NCBI RefSeq assembly: GCF_052857255.1
Contig: NW_027526686.1
Location: forward strand, 1-64,000
From: Amblyomma americanum
Lineage: Eukaryota; Arthropoda; Arachnida; Ixodida; Ixodidae
Direction: 5' to 3'
Length of the DNA stretch: 64,000 bases
Part shown: positions 49,200-63,500 of the stretch, in pieces
Layout: the number at the start of each line of letters is the position of its first letter
Numbering within the stretch: the stretch's first letter is position 1
Made by a program: the position numbers and the translations under genes
The notes under the pieces: model-generated
Seen by the model: only the letters and a program-made list of their open reading frames with translations
What the model was told of the DNA's origin: nothing
Database searches by the model: none

Positions 49200-52100
49200 C
49201 TGCGCGAAAAATTTGTATTCCGGCTCAAACAACGGGATACATCGTTTTAGATCGAAACTAGCAAGATTCACTAGCATCGATTTTACAAGTCTTCGAAGAG
49301 TATACGAGAGAAAGAATAAAACTTTTTCTCTCAGAAACTACGCCGAAAACTTGTATTCCGTCTCAAAACAACGGGATACATCGTTTTAGATCGAAACTAG
49401 CAAGATTCACGAGCAACGATTTTCCAAGTCCTCGAAGAGTACACGAGAGAACGGCGTAAACTTTTTCTCTCAGAACTGTGCGAAAACTTGTATTCCGGTT
49501 TAAAACAACGGGATACATCGTTTTAGATCGAAACTAGCAAGATTCACGGGCATCGATTTTACAAGTCTTCGAAGAGTATACGAGAGAAAGATAAAACTTT
49601 TTCTCTCAGAACTACGCGAAAACTTGTATTCCGTCTCAAACAACGGGATACATCGTTTTAGATCGAAACTAGTAAGATTCACGAGCATCGATTTCACAAA
49701 GTCCTCGAAGAGTATACGAGAGAAAGATAAAACTTTTTCTCTCAGAACTACGCGAAAACTTGTATTCCGTCTCAAAACAACGGATACATCGTTTTAGATC
49801 GAAACTAGCAAGATTCACGAGCATCGATTTTACAAGTCCTCGAAGATATACGAGAGAAAGATAAAATTTTTCTCTCAGAACTACGCGAAAACTTGTATTC
49901 CGTCTCAAAACAACGGGATACATCGTTTTAGATCGAAACTAGCAAGATTCACGAGCAACGATTTTACAAGTCCTCGAAGAGTACACGAGAGAACGGTGTA
50001 AACTTTTTCTCTCAGAACTACGCGAAAACTTGTATTCCGTCTCAAAACAACGGGATACATCGATTTAGATCGAAACTAGCAAGATTCACGAGCATCGATT
50101 TTACAAGTCCTCGAAGAGTATACGAGAGAAAGATAAAACTTTTTCTCTCAGAACTACGCGAAAACTTGTATTCCGTCTCAAAACAACGGGATACATCGTT
50201 TTAGATCGAAACTAGCAAGATTCACGAGCATCGCTTTTACAAGTCCTCGAAGAGTATACGAGAGAAAGATAAATCTTTTTCTCTCAGAACTACGCGAAAA
50301 CTTGTATTCCGTCTCAAAACAACGGGATACATCGTTTTAGATCGAAACTAGCAAGATTCACGAGCATCGATTTTACAAGTCGTCGAAGAGTAGACGAGAG
50401 AAAGGTGTAAACTTTTTCAATCAGAACTGCGCGAAAACTTGTATTTCGGCTCAAAACAACGGGATACATCGTTTTAGATCGAAACTAGCAAGATTCACGA
50501 GCATCGATTTTACAAGTCCTCGAAGAGTATACGAGAGAAAGATAAAACTTTTTCTCTCAGAACTACGCGAAAACTTGTATTCCGTCTCAAAACAACGAGA
50601 TACATCGTTTTAGATCGAAACTAGCAAGATTCACGGGCATCGATTTTACAAGTCGTCGAAGAGTAGACGAGAGAAAGGTGTAAACTTTTTCAATCAGAAC
50701 TGCGCGAAAAATTGTATTTCGGCTCAAAACAACGGGATACATCGTTTTAGATCGAAACTAGCAAGATTCACGAGCATCGATTTTACAAGTCTTCGAAGAG
50801 TATACGAGAGAAAGATAAAACTTTTTCTCTCAGAACTACGCGAAAACTTGTATTCCGTCTAAAAACAACGGGATACATCGTTTTATATCGAAACTAGCAA
50901 GATTCACGAGCATCGATTTCACAAGTCCTCGAAGAGTATACGAGAGAAAGATAAAACTTTTTCTCTCAGAACTACGCGAAAACTTGTATTCCGGCTCAAA
51001 ACAACGGGATACATCGTTTTAGATCGAAACTAGCAAGATTCACGAGCATCGATTTTACAAGTCGTCGAAGAGTAGACGAGAGAAAGGTGTAAACTTTTTC
51101 AATCAGACCTGCGCGAAAACTTGTATTTCGGCTCAAAACAACGGGATACATCGTTTTAGATCGAAACTAGCAAGATTCACGAGCATCGATTTTACAAGTC
51201 TTCGAAGAGTATACGAGAGAAAGATAAAACTTTTTCTCTCAGAACTGTGCGAAAACTTGTATTCCGGATCAAAACAACGGGATACATCGTTTTAGATCGA
51301 AACTAGCAAGATTCACGAGCATCGATTTTACAAGTCGTCGAAGAGTAGACGAGAGAAAGGTGTAAACTTTTTCAATCAGAACTGCGCGAAAACTTGTATT
51401 CCGGCTCAAGACAACGGGATACATCGTTTTAGATCGAAACTAGCAAGATTCACTAGCATCGATTTTACAAGTCTTCGAAGAGTATACGAGAGAAAGATAA
51501 AACTTTTTCTCTCAGAACTGTGCGAAAACTTGTATTCCGGCTCAAAACAACGGGATACATCGTTTTAGATCGAAACTAGCAAGATTCACGAGCATCGATT
51601 TTACAAGTCGTCGAAGTGCATACGAGAGAAAGATAAAACTTTTTCTCTCAGAACTACGCGAAAACTTGTATTCCGTCTCAAAACAACGGGATACATCGTT
51701 TTAGATCGAAACTAGCAAGATTCACGAGCAACGATTTTACAAGTCCTCGAAGAGTACACGAGAGAACGGTGTAAACTTTTTCTCTCAGAACTGTGCGAAA
51801 ACTTGTATTCCGGTTCAAAACAACGGGATACATCGTTTTAGATTGAAACTAGCAAGATTCACGAGCATCGATTTTACAAGTCCTCGAAGAGTATACGAGA
51901 GAAAGATAAAACTTTTTCTCTCAGAACTACGCGAAAACTTGTATTCCGTCTCAAAACAACGGGATACATCGTTTTAGATCGAAACTAGCAAGATTCACGA
52001 GCATCGATTTTACAAGTCCTCGAAGAGTATACGAGAGAAAGATAAAACTTTTTCTCTCAGAACTACGCGAAAACTTGTATTCCGTCTCAAAACAACGGGA

Positions 52101-55100
52101 TACATCGTTTTAGATCGAAACTAGCAAGATTCACGAGCATCGATTTTACAAGTCTTCGAAGATATACGAGAGAAAGATAAAACTTTTTCTCTCAGAACTA
52201 CGCGAAAACTTGTATTCCGTCTCAAAACAACGGGATACATCGTTTTAGATCGAAACTAGCAAGATTCACGAGCATCAATTTCACAAGTCGTCGAAGAGTA
52301 GACGAGAGAAAGGTGTAAACTTTTTCAATCAGAACTGCGCGAAAACTTGTATTTCGGCTCAAAATAACGGGATACATCGTTTTAGATCGAAACTAGCAAG
52401 ATTCACGAGCATCGATTTTACAAGTCTTCGAAGAGTATACGAGAGAAAGATAAAACTTTTTCTCTCAGAACTACGCGAAAACTTGTATTCCGTCTCAAAA
52501 CAACGGGATACATCGTTTTAGATCGAAACTAGCAAGATTCACGAGCATCGATTTTACAAGTCCTCGAAGAGTATACGAGAGAAAGATAAAACTTTTTCTC
52601 TCAGAACTACGCGAAAACTTGTATTCCGTCTCAAAACAACGGGATACATTGTTTCAGATCGAAACTAGCAAGATTCACGAGCATCGATTTTACAAGTCCT
52701 CGAAGAGTATACGAGAGAAAGATAAAACTTTTTCTCTCAGAACTACGCGAAAACTTGTATTCCGTCTCAAAACAACGGGATACATCGTTTTAGATCGAAA
52801 CTAGCAAGATTCACGAGCAACGATTTTACAAGTCCTCGAAGAGTACACGAGAGAACGGTGTAAACTTTTTCTCTCAGAACTGTGCGAAAACTTGTATTCC
52901 GGTTCAAAACAACGGGATACATCGTTTTAGATTGAAACTAGCAAGATTCACGAGCATCGATTTTACAAGTCCTCGAAGAGTATACGAGAGAAAGATAAAA
53001 CTTTTTCTCTCAGAACTACGCGAAAACTTGTATTCCGTCTCAAAACAACGGGATACATCGTTTTAGATCGAAACTAGCAAGATTCACGAGCATCGATTTT
53101 ACAAGTCCTCGAAGAGTATACGAGAGAAAGATAAAACTTTTTCTCTCAGAACTACGCGAAAACTTGTATTCCGTCTCAAAACAACGGGATACATCGTTTT
53201 AGATCGAAACTAGCAAGATTCACGAGCATCGATTTTACAAGTCTTCGAAGATATACGAGAGAAAGATAAAACTTTTTCTCTCAGAACTACGCGAAAACTT
53301 GTATTCCGTCTCAAAACAACGGGATACATCGTTTTAGATCGAAACTAGCAAGATTCACGAGCATCGATTTTACAAGTCTTCGAAGAGTATACGAGAGAAA
53401 GATAAAACTTTTTCTCTCAGAACTACGCGAAAACTTGTATTCCGTCTCAAAACAACGGGATACATCGTTTTAGATCGAAACTACCAAGATTCACGAGCAT
53501 CGATTTTACAAGTCTTCGAAGAGTATACGAGAGAAAGATAAAACTTTTTCTCTCAGAACTACGCGAAAACTTGTATTCCGTCTCAAAACAACGGGATACA
53601 TCGTTTTAGATCGAAACTAGCAAGATTCACGAGCATCGATTTTACAAGTCCTCGAAGATCATACGAGCGAAAGATAAAACTTTTTCTCTCAGAACTACGC
53701 GAAAACTTGTATTCCGTCTCAAAACAACGGGATACATCGTTTTAGATCGAAACTAGCAAGATTCACGAGCATCGATTTTACAAGTCTTCGAAGAGTATAC
53801 GAGAGAAAGATAAAACTTTTTCTCTCAGAACTACGCGAAAACTTGTATTCCGTCTCAAAACAACGGGATACATCGTTTTAGATCGAAACTAGCAAGATTC
53901 ACGAGCATCGATTTTACAAGTCCTCGAAGAGCATACGAGCGAAAGATAAAACTTTTTCTCTCAGAACTACGCGAAAACTTGTATTCCGTCTCAAAACAAC
54001 GGGATACATCGTTTTAGATCGAAACTAGCAAGATTCACGAGCATCGATTTTACAAGTCCTCGAAGAGTATACGAGAGAAAGATAAAACTTTTTCTCTCAG
54101 AACTACGCGAAAACTTGTATTCCGTCTCAAAACAACGGGATACATCGTTTTAGATCGAAACTAGCAAGATTCACGAGCATCGATTTTACAAGTCCTCGAA
54201 GAGTATACGAGAGAAAGATAAAACTTTTTCTCTCAGAACTACGCGAAAACTTGTATTCCGTCTCAAAACAACGGGATACATCGTTTTAGATCGAAACTAG
54301 CAAGATTCACGGGCATCGATTTTACAAGTCCTCGAAGAGTATACGAGAGAAAGATAAAACTTTTTCTCTCAGAACTACGCGAAAACTTGTATTCCGTCCC
54401 AAAACAACGGGATACATCGTTTTAGATCGAAACTAGCAAGATTCACGAGCATCGATTTTACAAGTCCTGGAAGAGTATACGAGAGAAAGATAAAACTTTT
54501 TCTCTCAGAACTGTGCGAAAACTTGTATTCCGGCTCAAAACAACGGGATACATCGTTTTAGATCGAAACTAGCAAGATTCACGAGCATCGATTTTACAAG
54601 TCGTCGAAGAGTAGACGAGAGAAAGGTGTAAACTTTTTCAATCAGAACTGCGCGAAAATTTGTATTCCGGCTCAAAACAACGGGATACATCGTTTTAGAT
54701 CGAAACTAGCAAGATTCACTAGCATCGATTTTACAAGTCTTCGAAGAGTATACGAGAGAAAGATAAAACTTTTTCTCTCAGAACTACGCGAAAACTTGTA
54801 TTCCGTCTCAAAACAACGGGATACATCGTTTTAGATCGAAACTAGCAAGATTCACGAGCAACGATTTTCCAAGTCCTCGAAGAGTACACGAGAGAACGGC
54901 GTAAACTTTTTCTCTCAGAACTGTGCGAAAACTTGTATTCCGGTTTAAAACAACGGGATACATCGTTTTAGATCGAAACTAGCAAGATTCACGAGCATCG
55001 ATTTTACAAGTCTTCGAAGAGTATACGAGAGAAAGATAAAACTTTTTCTCTCAGAACTACGCGAAAACTTGTATTCCGTCTCAAAACAACGGGATACATC

Positions 55101-56950
55101 GTTTTAGATCGAAACTAGTAAGATTCACGAGCATCGATTTCACAAGTCCTCGAAGAGTATACGAGAGAAAGATAAAACTTTTTCTCTCAGAACTACGCGA
55201 AAACTTGTATTCCGTCTCAAAACAACGGGATACATCGTTTTAGATCGAAACTAGCAAGATTCACGAGCATCGATTTTACAAGTCCTCGAAGATATACGAG
55301 AGAAAGATAAAATTTTTCTCTCAGAACTACGCGAAAACTTGTATTCCGTCTCAAAACAACGGGATACATCGTTTTAGATCGAAACTAGCAAGATTCACGA
55401 GCAACGATTTTACAAGTCCTCGAAGAGTACACGAGAGAACGGTGTAAACTTTTTCTCTCAGAACTACGCGAAAACTTGTATTCCGTCTCAAAACAACGGG
55501 ATACATCGATTTAGATCGAAACTAGCAAGATTCACGAGCATCGATTTTACAAGTCCTCGAAGAGTATACGAGAGAAAGATAAAACTTTTTCTCTCAGAAC
55601 TACGCGAAAACTTGTATTCCGTCTCAAAACAACGGGATACATCGTTTTAGATCGAAACTAGCAAGATTCACGAGCATCGCTTTTACAAGTCCTCGAAGAG
55701 TATACGAGAGAAAGATAAATCTTTTTCTCTCAGAACTACGCGAAAACTTGTATTCCGTCTCAAAACAACGGGATACATCGTTTTAGATCGAAACTAGCAA
55801 GATTCACGAGCATCGATTTTACAAGTCGTCGAAGAGTAGACGAGAGAAAGGTGTAAACTTTTTCAATCAGAACTGCGCGAAAACTTGTATTTCGGCTCAA
55901 AACAACGGGATACATCGTTTTAGATCGAAACTAGCAAGATTCACGAGCATCGATTTTACAAGTCCTCGAAGAGTATACGAGAGAAAGATAAAACTTTTTC
56001 TCTCAGAACTACGCGAAAACTTGTATTCCGTCTCAAAACAACGAGATACATCGTTTTAGATCGAAACTAGCAAGATTCACGGGCATCGATTTTACAAGTC
56101 GTCGAAGAGTAGACGAGAGAAAGGTGTAAACTTTTTCAATCAGAACTGCGCGAAAAATTGTATTTCGGCTCAAAACAACGGGATACATCGTTTTAGATCG
56201 AAACTAGCAAGATTCACGAGCATCGATTTTACAAGTCTTCGAAGAGTATACGAGAGAAAGATAAAACTTTTTCTCTCAGAACTACGCGAAAACTTGTATT
56301 CCGTCTAAAAACAACGGGATACATCGTTTTATATCGAAACTAGCAAGATTCACGAGCATCGATTTCACAAGTCCTCGAAGAGTATACGAGAGAAAGATAA
56401 AACTTTTTCTCTCAGAACTACGCGAAAACTTGTATTCCGGCTCAAAACAACGGGATACATCGTTTTAGATCGAAACTAGCAAGATTCACGAGCATCGATT
56501 TTACAAGTCGTCGAAGAGTAGACGAGAGAAAGGTGTAAACTTTTTCAATCAGACCTGCGCGAAAACTTGTATTTCGGCTCAAAACAACGGGATACATCGT
56601 TTTAGATCGAAACTAGCAAGATTCACGAGCATCGATTTTACAAGTCTTCGAAGAGTATACGAGAGAAAGATAAAACTTTTTCTCTCAGAACTGTGCGAAA
56701 ACTTGTATTCCGGATCAAAACAACGGGATACATCGTTTTAGATCGAAACTAGCAAGATTCACGAGCATCGATTTTACAAGTCGTCGAAGAGTAGACGAGA
56801 GAAAGGTGTAAACTTTTTCAATCAGAACTGCGCGAAAACTTGTATTCCGGCTCAAGACAACGGGATACATCGTTTTAGATCGAAACTAGCAAGATTCACT
56901 AGCATCGATTTTACAAGTCTTCGAAGAGTATACGAGAGAAAGATAAAACT
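49200..56950. repeat. Duplicated 2.3-kb segment, 5446-bp spacing (40 monomers)
   Basis: The segment at about 49200-51500 is repeated at about 54650-56950. Shared rare variants are GAACGGCGTAAAC (49453 and 54898), CATCGCTTTTAC (50229 and 55675), ACAACGAGATAC (about 50593 and 56040), TTTTATATCG (about 50881 and 56327), CCGGATCAAAAC (51266 and 56712) and CTCAAGACAACG (about 51406 and 56852). The copies diverge after CACTAGCATCG (51451 and 56897). The intervening 51.5-54.6 kb is a different run, dominated by A monomers. The first 600 bases of the left copy carry many single-base indels that the right copy lacks. Confidence 0.85.
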
Positions 56951-57599
56951 TTTTCTCTCAGAACTACGCGAAAACTTGTATTCCGTCTCAAAACAACGGG
57001 ATACATCGTTTTAGATCGAAACTAGCAAGATTCACGAGCATCGATTTTACAAGTCCTCGAAGAGTATACGAGAGAAAGATAAAACTTTTTCTCTCAGAAC
57101 TACTCGAAAACTAGTATTTCGGCTCAAAACAACGGGATACATCGTTTTAGATCGAAACTAGCAAGATTCACGAGCATCGATTTTACAAGTCTTCGAAGAG
57201 TATACGAGAGAAAGATAAAACTTTTTCTCTCAGAACTACGCGAAAACTTGTATTCCGTCTCAAAACAACGGGATACATCGTTTTAGATCGAAACTACCAA
57301 GATTCACGAGCATCGATTTTACAAGTCTTCGAAGAGTATACGAGAGAAAGATAAAACTTTTTCTCTCAGAACTACGCGAAAACTTGTATTCCGTCTCAAA
57401 ACAACGGGATACATCGTTTTAGATCGAAACTAGCAAGATTCACGAGCATCGATTTTACAAGTCCTCGAAGAGCATACGAGCGAAAGATAAAACTTTTTCT
57501 CTCAGAACTACGCGAAAACTTGTATTCCGTCTCAAAACAACGGGATACATCGTTTTAGATCGAAACTAGCAAGATTCACGAGCATCGATTTTACAAGTC

Positions 57600-60500
57600 T
57601 TCGAAGAGTATACGAGAGAAAGATAAAACTTTTTCTCTCAGAACTACGCGAAAACTTGTATTCCGTCTCAAAACAACGGGATACATCGTTTTAGATCGAA
57701 ACTAGCAAGATTCACGAGCATCGATTTTACAAGTCCTCGAAGAGCATAGAGCGAAAGATAAAACTTTTTCTCTCAGAACTACGCGAAAACTTGTATTCCG
57801 TCCTCAAACAACGGGATACATCGTTTTAGATCGAAACTAGCAAGATTCACGAGCATCGATTTTTACAAGTCCTCGAAGAGTATACGAGAGAAAGATAAAA
57901 CTTTTTCTCTCAGAACTACGCGAAAACTTGTATTCCGTCTCAAAACAACGGGATACATCGTTTTAGATCGAAACTAGCAAGATTCACGAGCATCGATTTT
58001 ACAAGTCCTCGAAGAGTATACGAGAGAAAGATAAAACTTTTTCTCTCAGAACTAACGCGAAAACTTGTATTCCGTCTCAAAACAACGGGATACATCGTTT
58101 TAGATCGAAACTAGCAAGGTTCACGGGCATCGATTTTACAAGTCCTCGAAGAGTATACGAGAGAAAGATAAACTTTTTCTCTCAGAACTACGCGAAAAAC
58201 TTGTATTCCGTCCCAAAACAACGGGATACATCGTTTTTAGATCGAAACTAGCAAGATTCACGAGCATCGATTTTACATGTCCTGGAAGAGTATACGAGAG
58301 AAGATAAAACTTTTTCTCTCAGAACTACGCTAAAACTTGTATTCCGTCTCAAAACAACGGGATACATCGTTTTAGATCGAAACTAGCAAGATTCACGAGC
58401 ATCGATTTTACAAGTCCTCGAAGAGTATACGAGAGAAAGATAAAACTTTTTCTCTCAGAACTACGCGAAAACTTGTATTCCGTCTCAAAACAACGGGATA
58501 CATCGTTTTAGACCGAAGCTAGCAAGATTCACGGCATCGACTTTACAAGTCCTCGAAGAGTATACGAGAGAAAGATAAAACTTTTTCTCTCAGAACTACG
58601 CGAAAACTTGTATTCCGTCTCAAAACAACGGGATACATCGTTTTAGATCGAAACTAGCAAGATTCACGAGCATCGATTTTACAAGTCGTCGAAGAGTAGA
58701 GGAGAGAAAGGTGTAAACTTTTTCAATCAGAACTGCGCGAAAAACTTGTATTTCGGCCTCAAAACAACGGGATACATCGTTTTAGATCGAAACTAGCAAG
58801 ATTCACGAGCATCGACTTTACAAGTCCTCGAAGAGTATACGAGAGAAAGATAAAAACTTTTTCTCTCAGAACTACGCGAAAACTTGTATTCCGTCTCAAA
58901 ACAACGAGATACATCGTTTTAGATCGAAACTAGCAAGATTCACGGGCATCGAGTTTGCAAGTCGTCGAAGAGTAGACGAGAGAAAGGTGTAAACTTTTTC
59001 AATCAGAACTGCGCGAAAAATTGTATTTCGGCTCAAAACAACGGGATACATCGTTTTAGATCGAAACTAGCAAGATTCACGAGCATCGATTTTACAAGTC
59101 CTCGAAGAGTATACGAGAGAAAGATAAACTTTTTCTCTCAGAACTACGCGAAAACTTGTATTCCGGCTCAAAACAACGGATACATCGTTTTAGATCGAAA
59201 CTAGCAAGATTCACGAGCATCGATTTTACAAGTCTTCGAAGAGTATACGAGAGAAAGATAAAACTTTTTCTCTCAGAACTGTGCGAAAACTTGTATTCCG
59301 GATCAAAACAACGGGATACATCGTTTTAGATCGAAACTAGCAAGATTCACGAGCATCGATTTTACAAGTCGTCGAAGAGTAGACGAGAGAAAGGTGTAAA
59401 CTTTTTCAATCTGAACTGCGCGAAAACTTGTATTCCGGCTCAAAACAACGGGATACATCGTTTTAGATCGAAACTAGCAAGATTCACTAGCATCGATTTT
59501 ACAAGTCTTCGAAGAGTATACGAGAGAAAGATAAAACTTTTTCTCTCAGAACTGTGCGAAAACTTGTATTCGGCTCAAAACAACGGATACATCGTTTTAG
59601 ATCGAAACTAGCAAGATTCACGAGCATCGATTTTACAAGTCGTCGAAGTGCATACGAGAGAAAGATAAAACTTTTTCTCTCAGAACTACGCGAAAACTTG
59701 TATTCCGTCTCAAAACAACGGGATACATCGTTTTAGATCGAAACTAGCAAGATTCACGAGCAACGATTTTACAAGTCCTCGAAGAGTACACGAGAGAACG
59801 GTGTAAACTTTTTCTCTCAGAACTGTGCGAAAACTTGTATTCCGGTTCAAAACAACGGGATACATCGTTTTAGATTGAAACTAGCAAGATTCACGAGCAT
59901 CGATTTTACAAGTCCTCGAAGAGTATACGAGAGAAAGATAAAACTTTTTCTCTCAGAACTACGCGAAAACTTGTATTCCGTCTCAAAACAACGGATACAT
60001 CGTTTTAGATCGAAACTAGCAAGATTCACGAGCATCGATTTTACAAGTCCTCGAAGAGTATACGAGAGAAAGATAAAACTTTTCTCTCAGAACTACGCGA
60101 AAACTTGTATTCCGTCTCAAAACAACGGGATACATCGTTTTAGATCGAAACTAGCAAGATTCACGAGCATCGATTTTACAAGTCTTCGAAGATATACGAG
60201 AGAAAGATAAAACTTTTCTCTCAGAACTACGCGAAAACTTGTATTCCGTCTCAAAACAACGGGATACATCGTTTTAGATCGAAACTAGCAAGATTCACGA
60301 GCATCAATTTCACAAGTCGTCGAAGAGTAGACGAGAGAAAGGTGTAAACTTTTTTCAATCAGAACTGCGCGAAAACTTGTATTTCGGCTCAAAACAACGG
60401 GATACATCGTTTTAGATCGAAACTAGCAAGATTCACGAGCATCGATTTTACAAGTCTTCGAAGAGTATACGAGAGAAAGATAAAACTTTTTCTCTCAGAA

Positions 60501-63500
60501 CTACGCGAAAACTTGTATTCCGTCTCAAAACAACGGGATACATCGTTTTAGATCGAAACTAGCAAGATTCACGAGCATCGATTTTACAAGTCGTCGAAGA
60601 GTATACGAGAGAAAGATAAAACTTTTTCTCTCAGAACTACGCGAAAACTTGTATTCCGTCTCAAAACAACGGGATACATTGTTTCAGATCGAAACTAGCA
60701 AGATTCACGAGCATCGATTTTACAAGTCCTCGAAGAGTATACGAGAGAAAGATAAAACTTTTTCTCTCAGAACTACGCGAAAACTTGTATTCCGTCTCAA
60801 AACAACGGGATACATCGTTTTTAGATCGAAAACTAGCAAGATTCACGAGCATCGATTTTACAAGTCTTCGAAGAGTATACGAGAGAAAGATAAAACTTTT
60901 CTCTCAGAACTGTGCGAAAACTTGTATTCCGCTCAAAACAACGGGATACATCGTTTTAGATCGAAACTAGCAAGATTCACGAGCTTCGATTTTACAAGTC
61001 GTCGAAGAGTAGACGAGAGAAAGGTGTAAACTTTTTCAATCAGAACTGCGCGAAAACTAGTATTCGGCTCAAAACAACGGGATACATCGTTTTAGATCGA
61101 AACTAGCAAGATTCACGAGCATCGATTTTACAAGTCTTCGAAGAGTATACGAGAGAAAGATAAAACTTTTTCTCTCAGAACTACGCGAAAACTTGTATTC
61201 CGTCTCAAAACAACGGGATACATCGTTTTAGATCGAAACTACCAAGATTCACGAGCATCGATTTTACAAGTCTTCGAAGAGTATACGAGAGAAAGATAAA
61301 ACTTTTTCTCTCAGAACTACGCGAAAACTTGTATTCCGTCTCAAAACAACGGGATACATCGTTTTAGATCGAAACTAGCAAGATTCACGAGCATCGATTT
61401 TACAAGTCCTCGAAGAGCATAGAGCGAAAGATAAAACTTTTTCTCTCAGAACTACGCGAAAACTTGTATTCCGTCTCAAAACAACGGGATACATCGTTTT
61501 AGATCGAAACTAGCAAGATTCACGAGCATCGATTTTACAAGTCCTCGAAGAGTATACGAGAGAAAGATAAAACTTTTTCTCTCAGAACTACGCGAAAACT
61601 TGTATTCCGTCTCAAAACAACGGGATACATCGTTTTAGATCGAAACTAGCAAGATTCACGAGCATCGATTTTACAAGTCCTCGAAGAGTATACGAGAGAA
61701 AGATAAAACTTTTTCTCTCAGAACTACGCGAAAACTTGTATTCCGTCTCAAAACAACGGGATACATCGTTTTAGATCGAAACTAGCAAGGTTCACGGGCA
61801 TCGATTTTACAAGTCCTCGAAGAGTATACGAGAGAAAGATAAAACTTTTTCTCTCAGAACTACGCGAAAACTTGTATTCCGTCCCAAAACAACGGGATAC
61901 ATCGTTTTAGATCGAAACTAGCAAGATTCACGAGCATCGATTTTACATGTCCTGGAAGAGTATACGAGAGAAAGATAAAACTTTTTCTCTCAGAACTACG
62001 CTAAAACTTGTATTCCGTCTCAAAACAACGGGATACATCGTTTTAGATCGAAACTAGCAAGATTCACGAGCATCGATTTTACAAGTCCTCGAAGAGTATA
62101 CGAGAGAAAGATAAAACTTTTTCTCTCAGAACTACGCGAAAACTTGTATTCCGTCTCAAAACAACGGGATACATCGTTTTAGACCGAAGCTAGCAAGATT
62201 CACGGGCATCGACTTTACAAGTCCTCGAAGAGTATACGAGAGAAAGATAAAACTTTTTCTCTCAGAACTACGCGAAAACTTGTATTCCGTCTCAAAACAA
62301 CGGGATACATCGTTTTAGATCGAAACTAGCAAGATTCACGAGCATCGATTTTACAAGTCGTCGAAGAGTAGAGGAGAGAAAGGTGTAAACTTTTTCAATC
62401 AGAACTGCGCGAAAACTTGTATTTCGGCTCAAAACAACGGGATACATCGTTTTAGATCGAAACTAGCAAGATTCACGAGCATCGATTTTACAAGTCCTCG
62501 AAGAGTATACGAGAGAAAGATAAAACTTTTTCTCTCAGAACTACGCGAAAACTTGTATTCCGTCTCAAAACAACGAGATACATCGTTTTAGATCGAAACT
62601 AGCAAGATTCACGGGCATCGAGTTTACAAGTCGTCGAAGAGTAGACGAGAGAAAGGTGTAAACTTTTTCAATCAGAACTGCGCGAAAAATTGTATTTCGG
62701 CTCAAAACAACGGGATACATCGTTTTAGATCGAAACTAGCAAGATTCACGAGCATCGATTTTACAAGTCCTCGAAGAGTATACGAGAGAAAGATAAAACT
62801 TTTTCTCTCAGAACTACGCGAAAACTTGTATTCCGGCTCAAAACAACGGGATACATCGTTTTAGATCGAAACTAGCAAGATTCACGAGCATCGATTTTAC
62901 AAGTCTTCGAAGAGTATACGAGAGAAAGATAAAACTTTTTCTCTCAGAACTGTGCGAAAACTTGTATTCCGGATCAAAACAACGGGATACATCGTTTTAG
63001 ATCGAAACTAGCAAGATTCACGAGCATCGATTTTACAAGTCGTCGAAGAGTAGACGAGAGAAAGGTGTAAACTTTTTCAATCTGAACTGCGCGAAAACTT
63101 GTATTCCGGCTCAAAACAACGGGATACATCGTTTTAGATCGAAACTAGCAAGATTCACTAGCATCGATTTTACAAGTCTTCGAAGAGTATACGAGAGAAA
63201 GATAAAACTTTTTCTCTCAGAACTGTGCGAAAACTTGTATTCCGGCTCAAAACAACGGGATACATCGTTTTAGATCGAAACTAGCAAGATTCACGAGCAT
63301 CGATTTTACAAGTCGTCGAAGTGCATACGAGAGAAAGATAAAACTTTTTCTCTCAGAACTACGCGAAAACTTGTATTCCGTCTCAAAACAACGGGATACA
63401 TCGTTTTAGATCGAAACTAGCAAGATTCACGCGCAACGATTTTACAAGTCCTCGAAGAGTACACGAGAGAACGGTGTAAACTTTTTCTCTCAGAACTGTG

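Larger units (their letters stand above)
47950..49870. other. Indel-rich stretch spanning the PLE 3' half and adjacent satellite
   Basis: Covers both frame breaks at the end of the reverse transcriptase region, the broken right endonuclease copy, and the first 900 bases of the right satellite arm. In the satellite part, GAAAGAATAAAAC, CAGAAACTACGCCG, CTCAAACAACGGG, CACAAAGTCC and ACAACGGATAC are each one base off. The paralogous copy 5446 bp further on (54.65-55.4 kb) has the normal forms yet shares its private substitutions. Confidence 0.65.
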
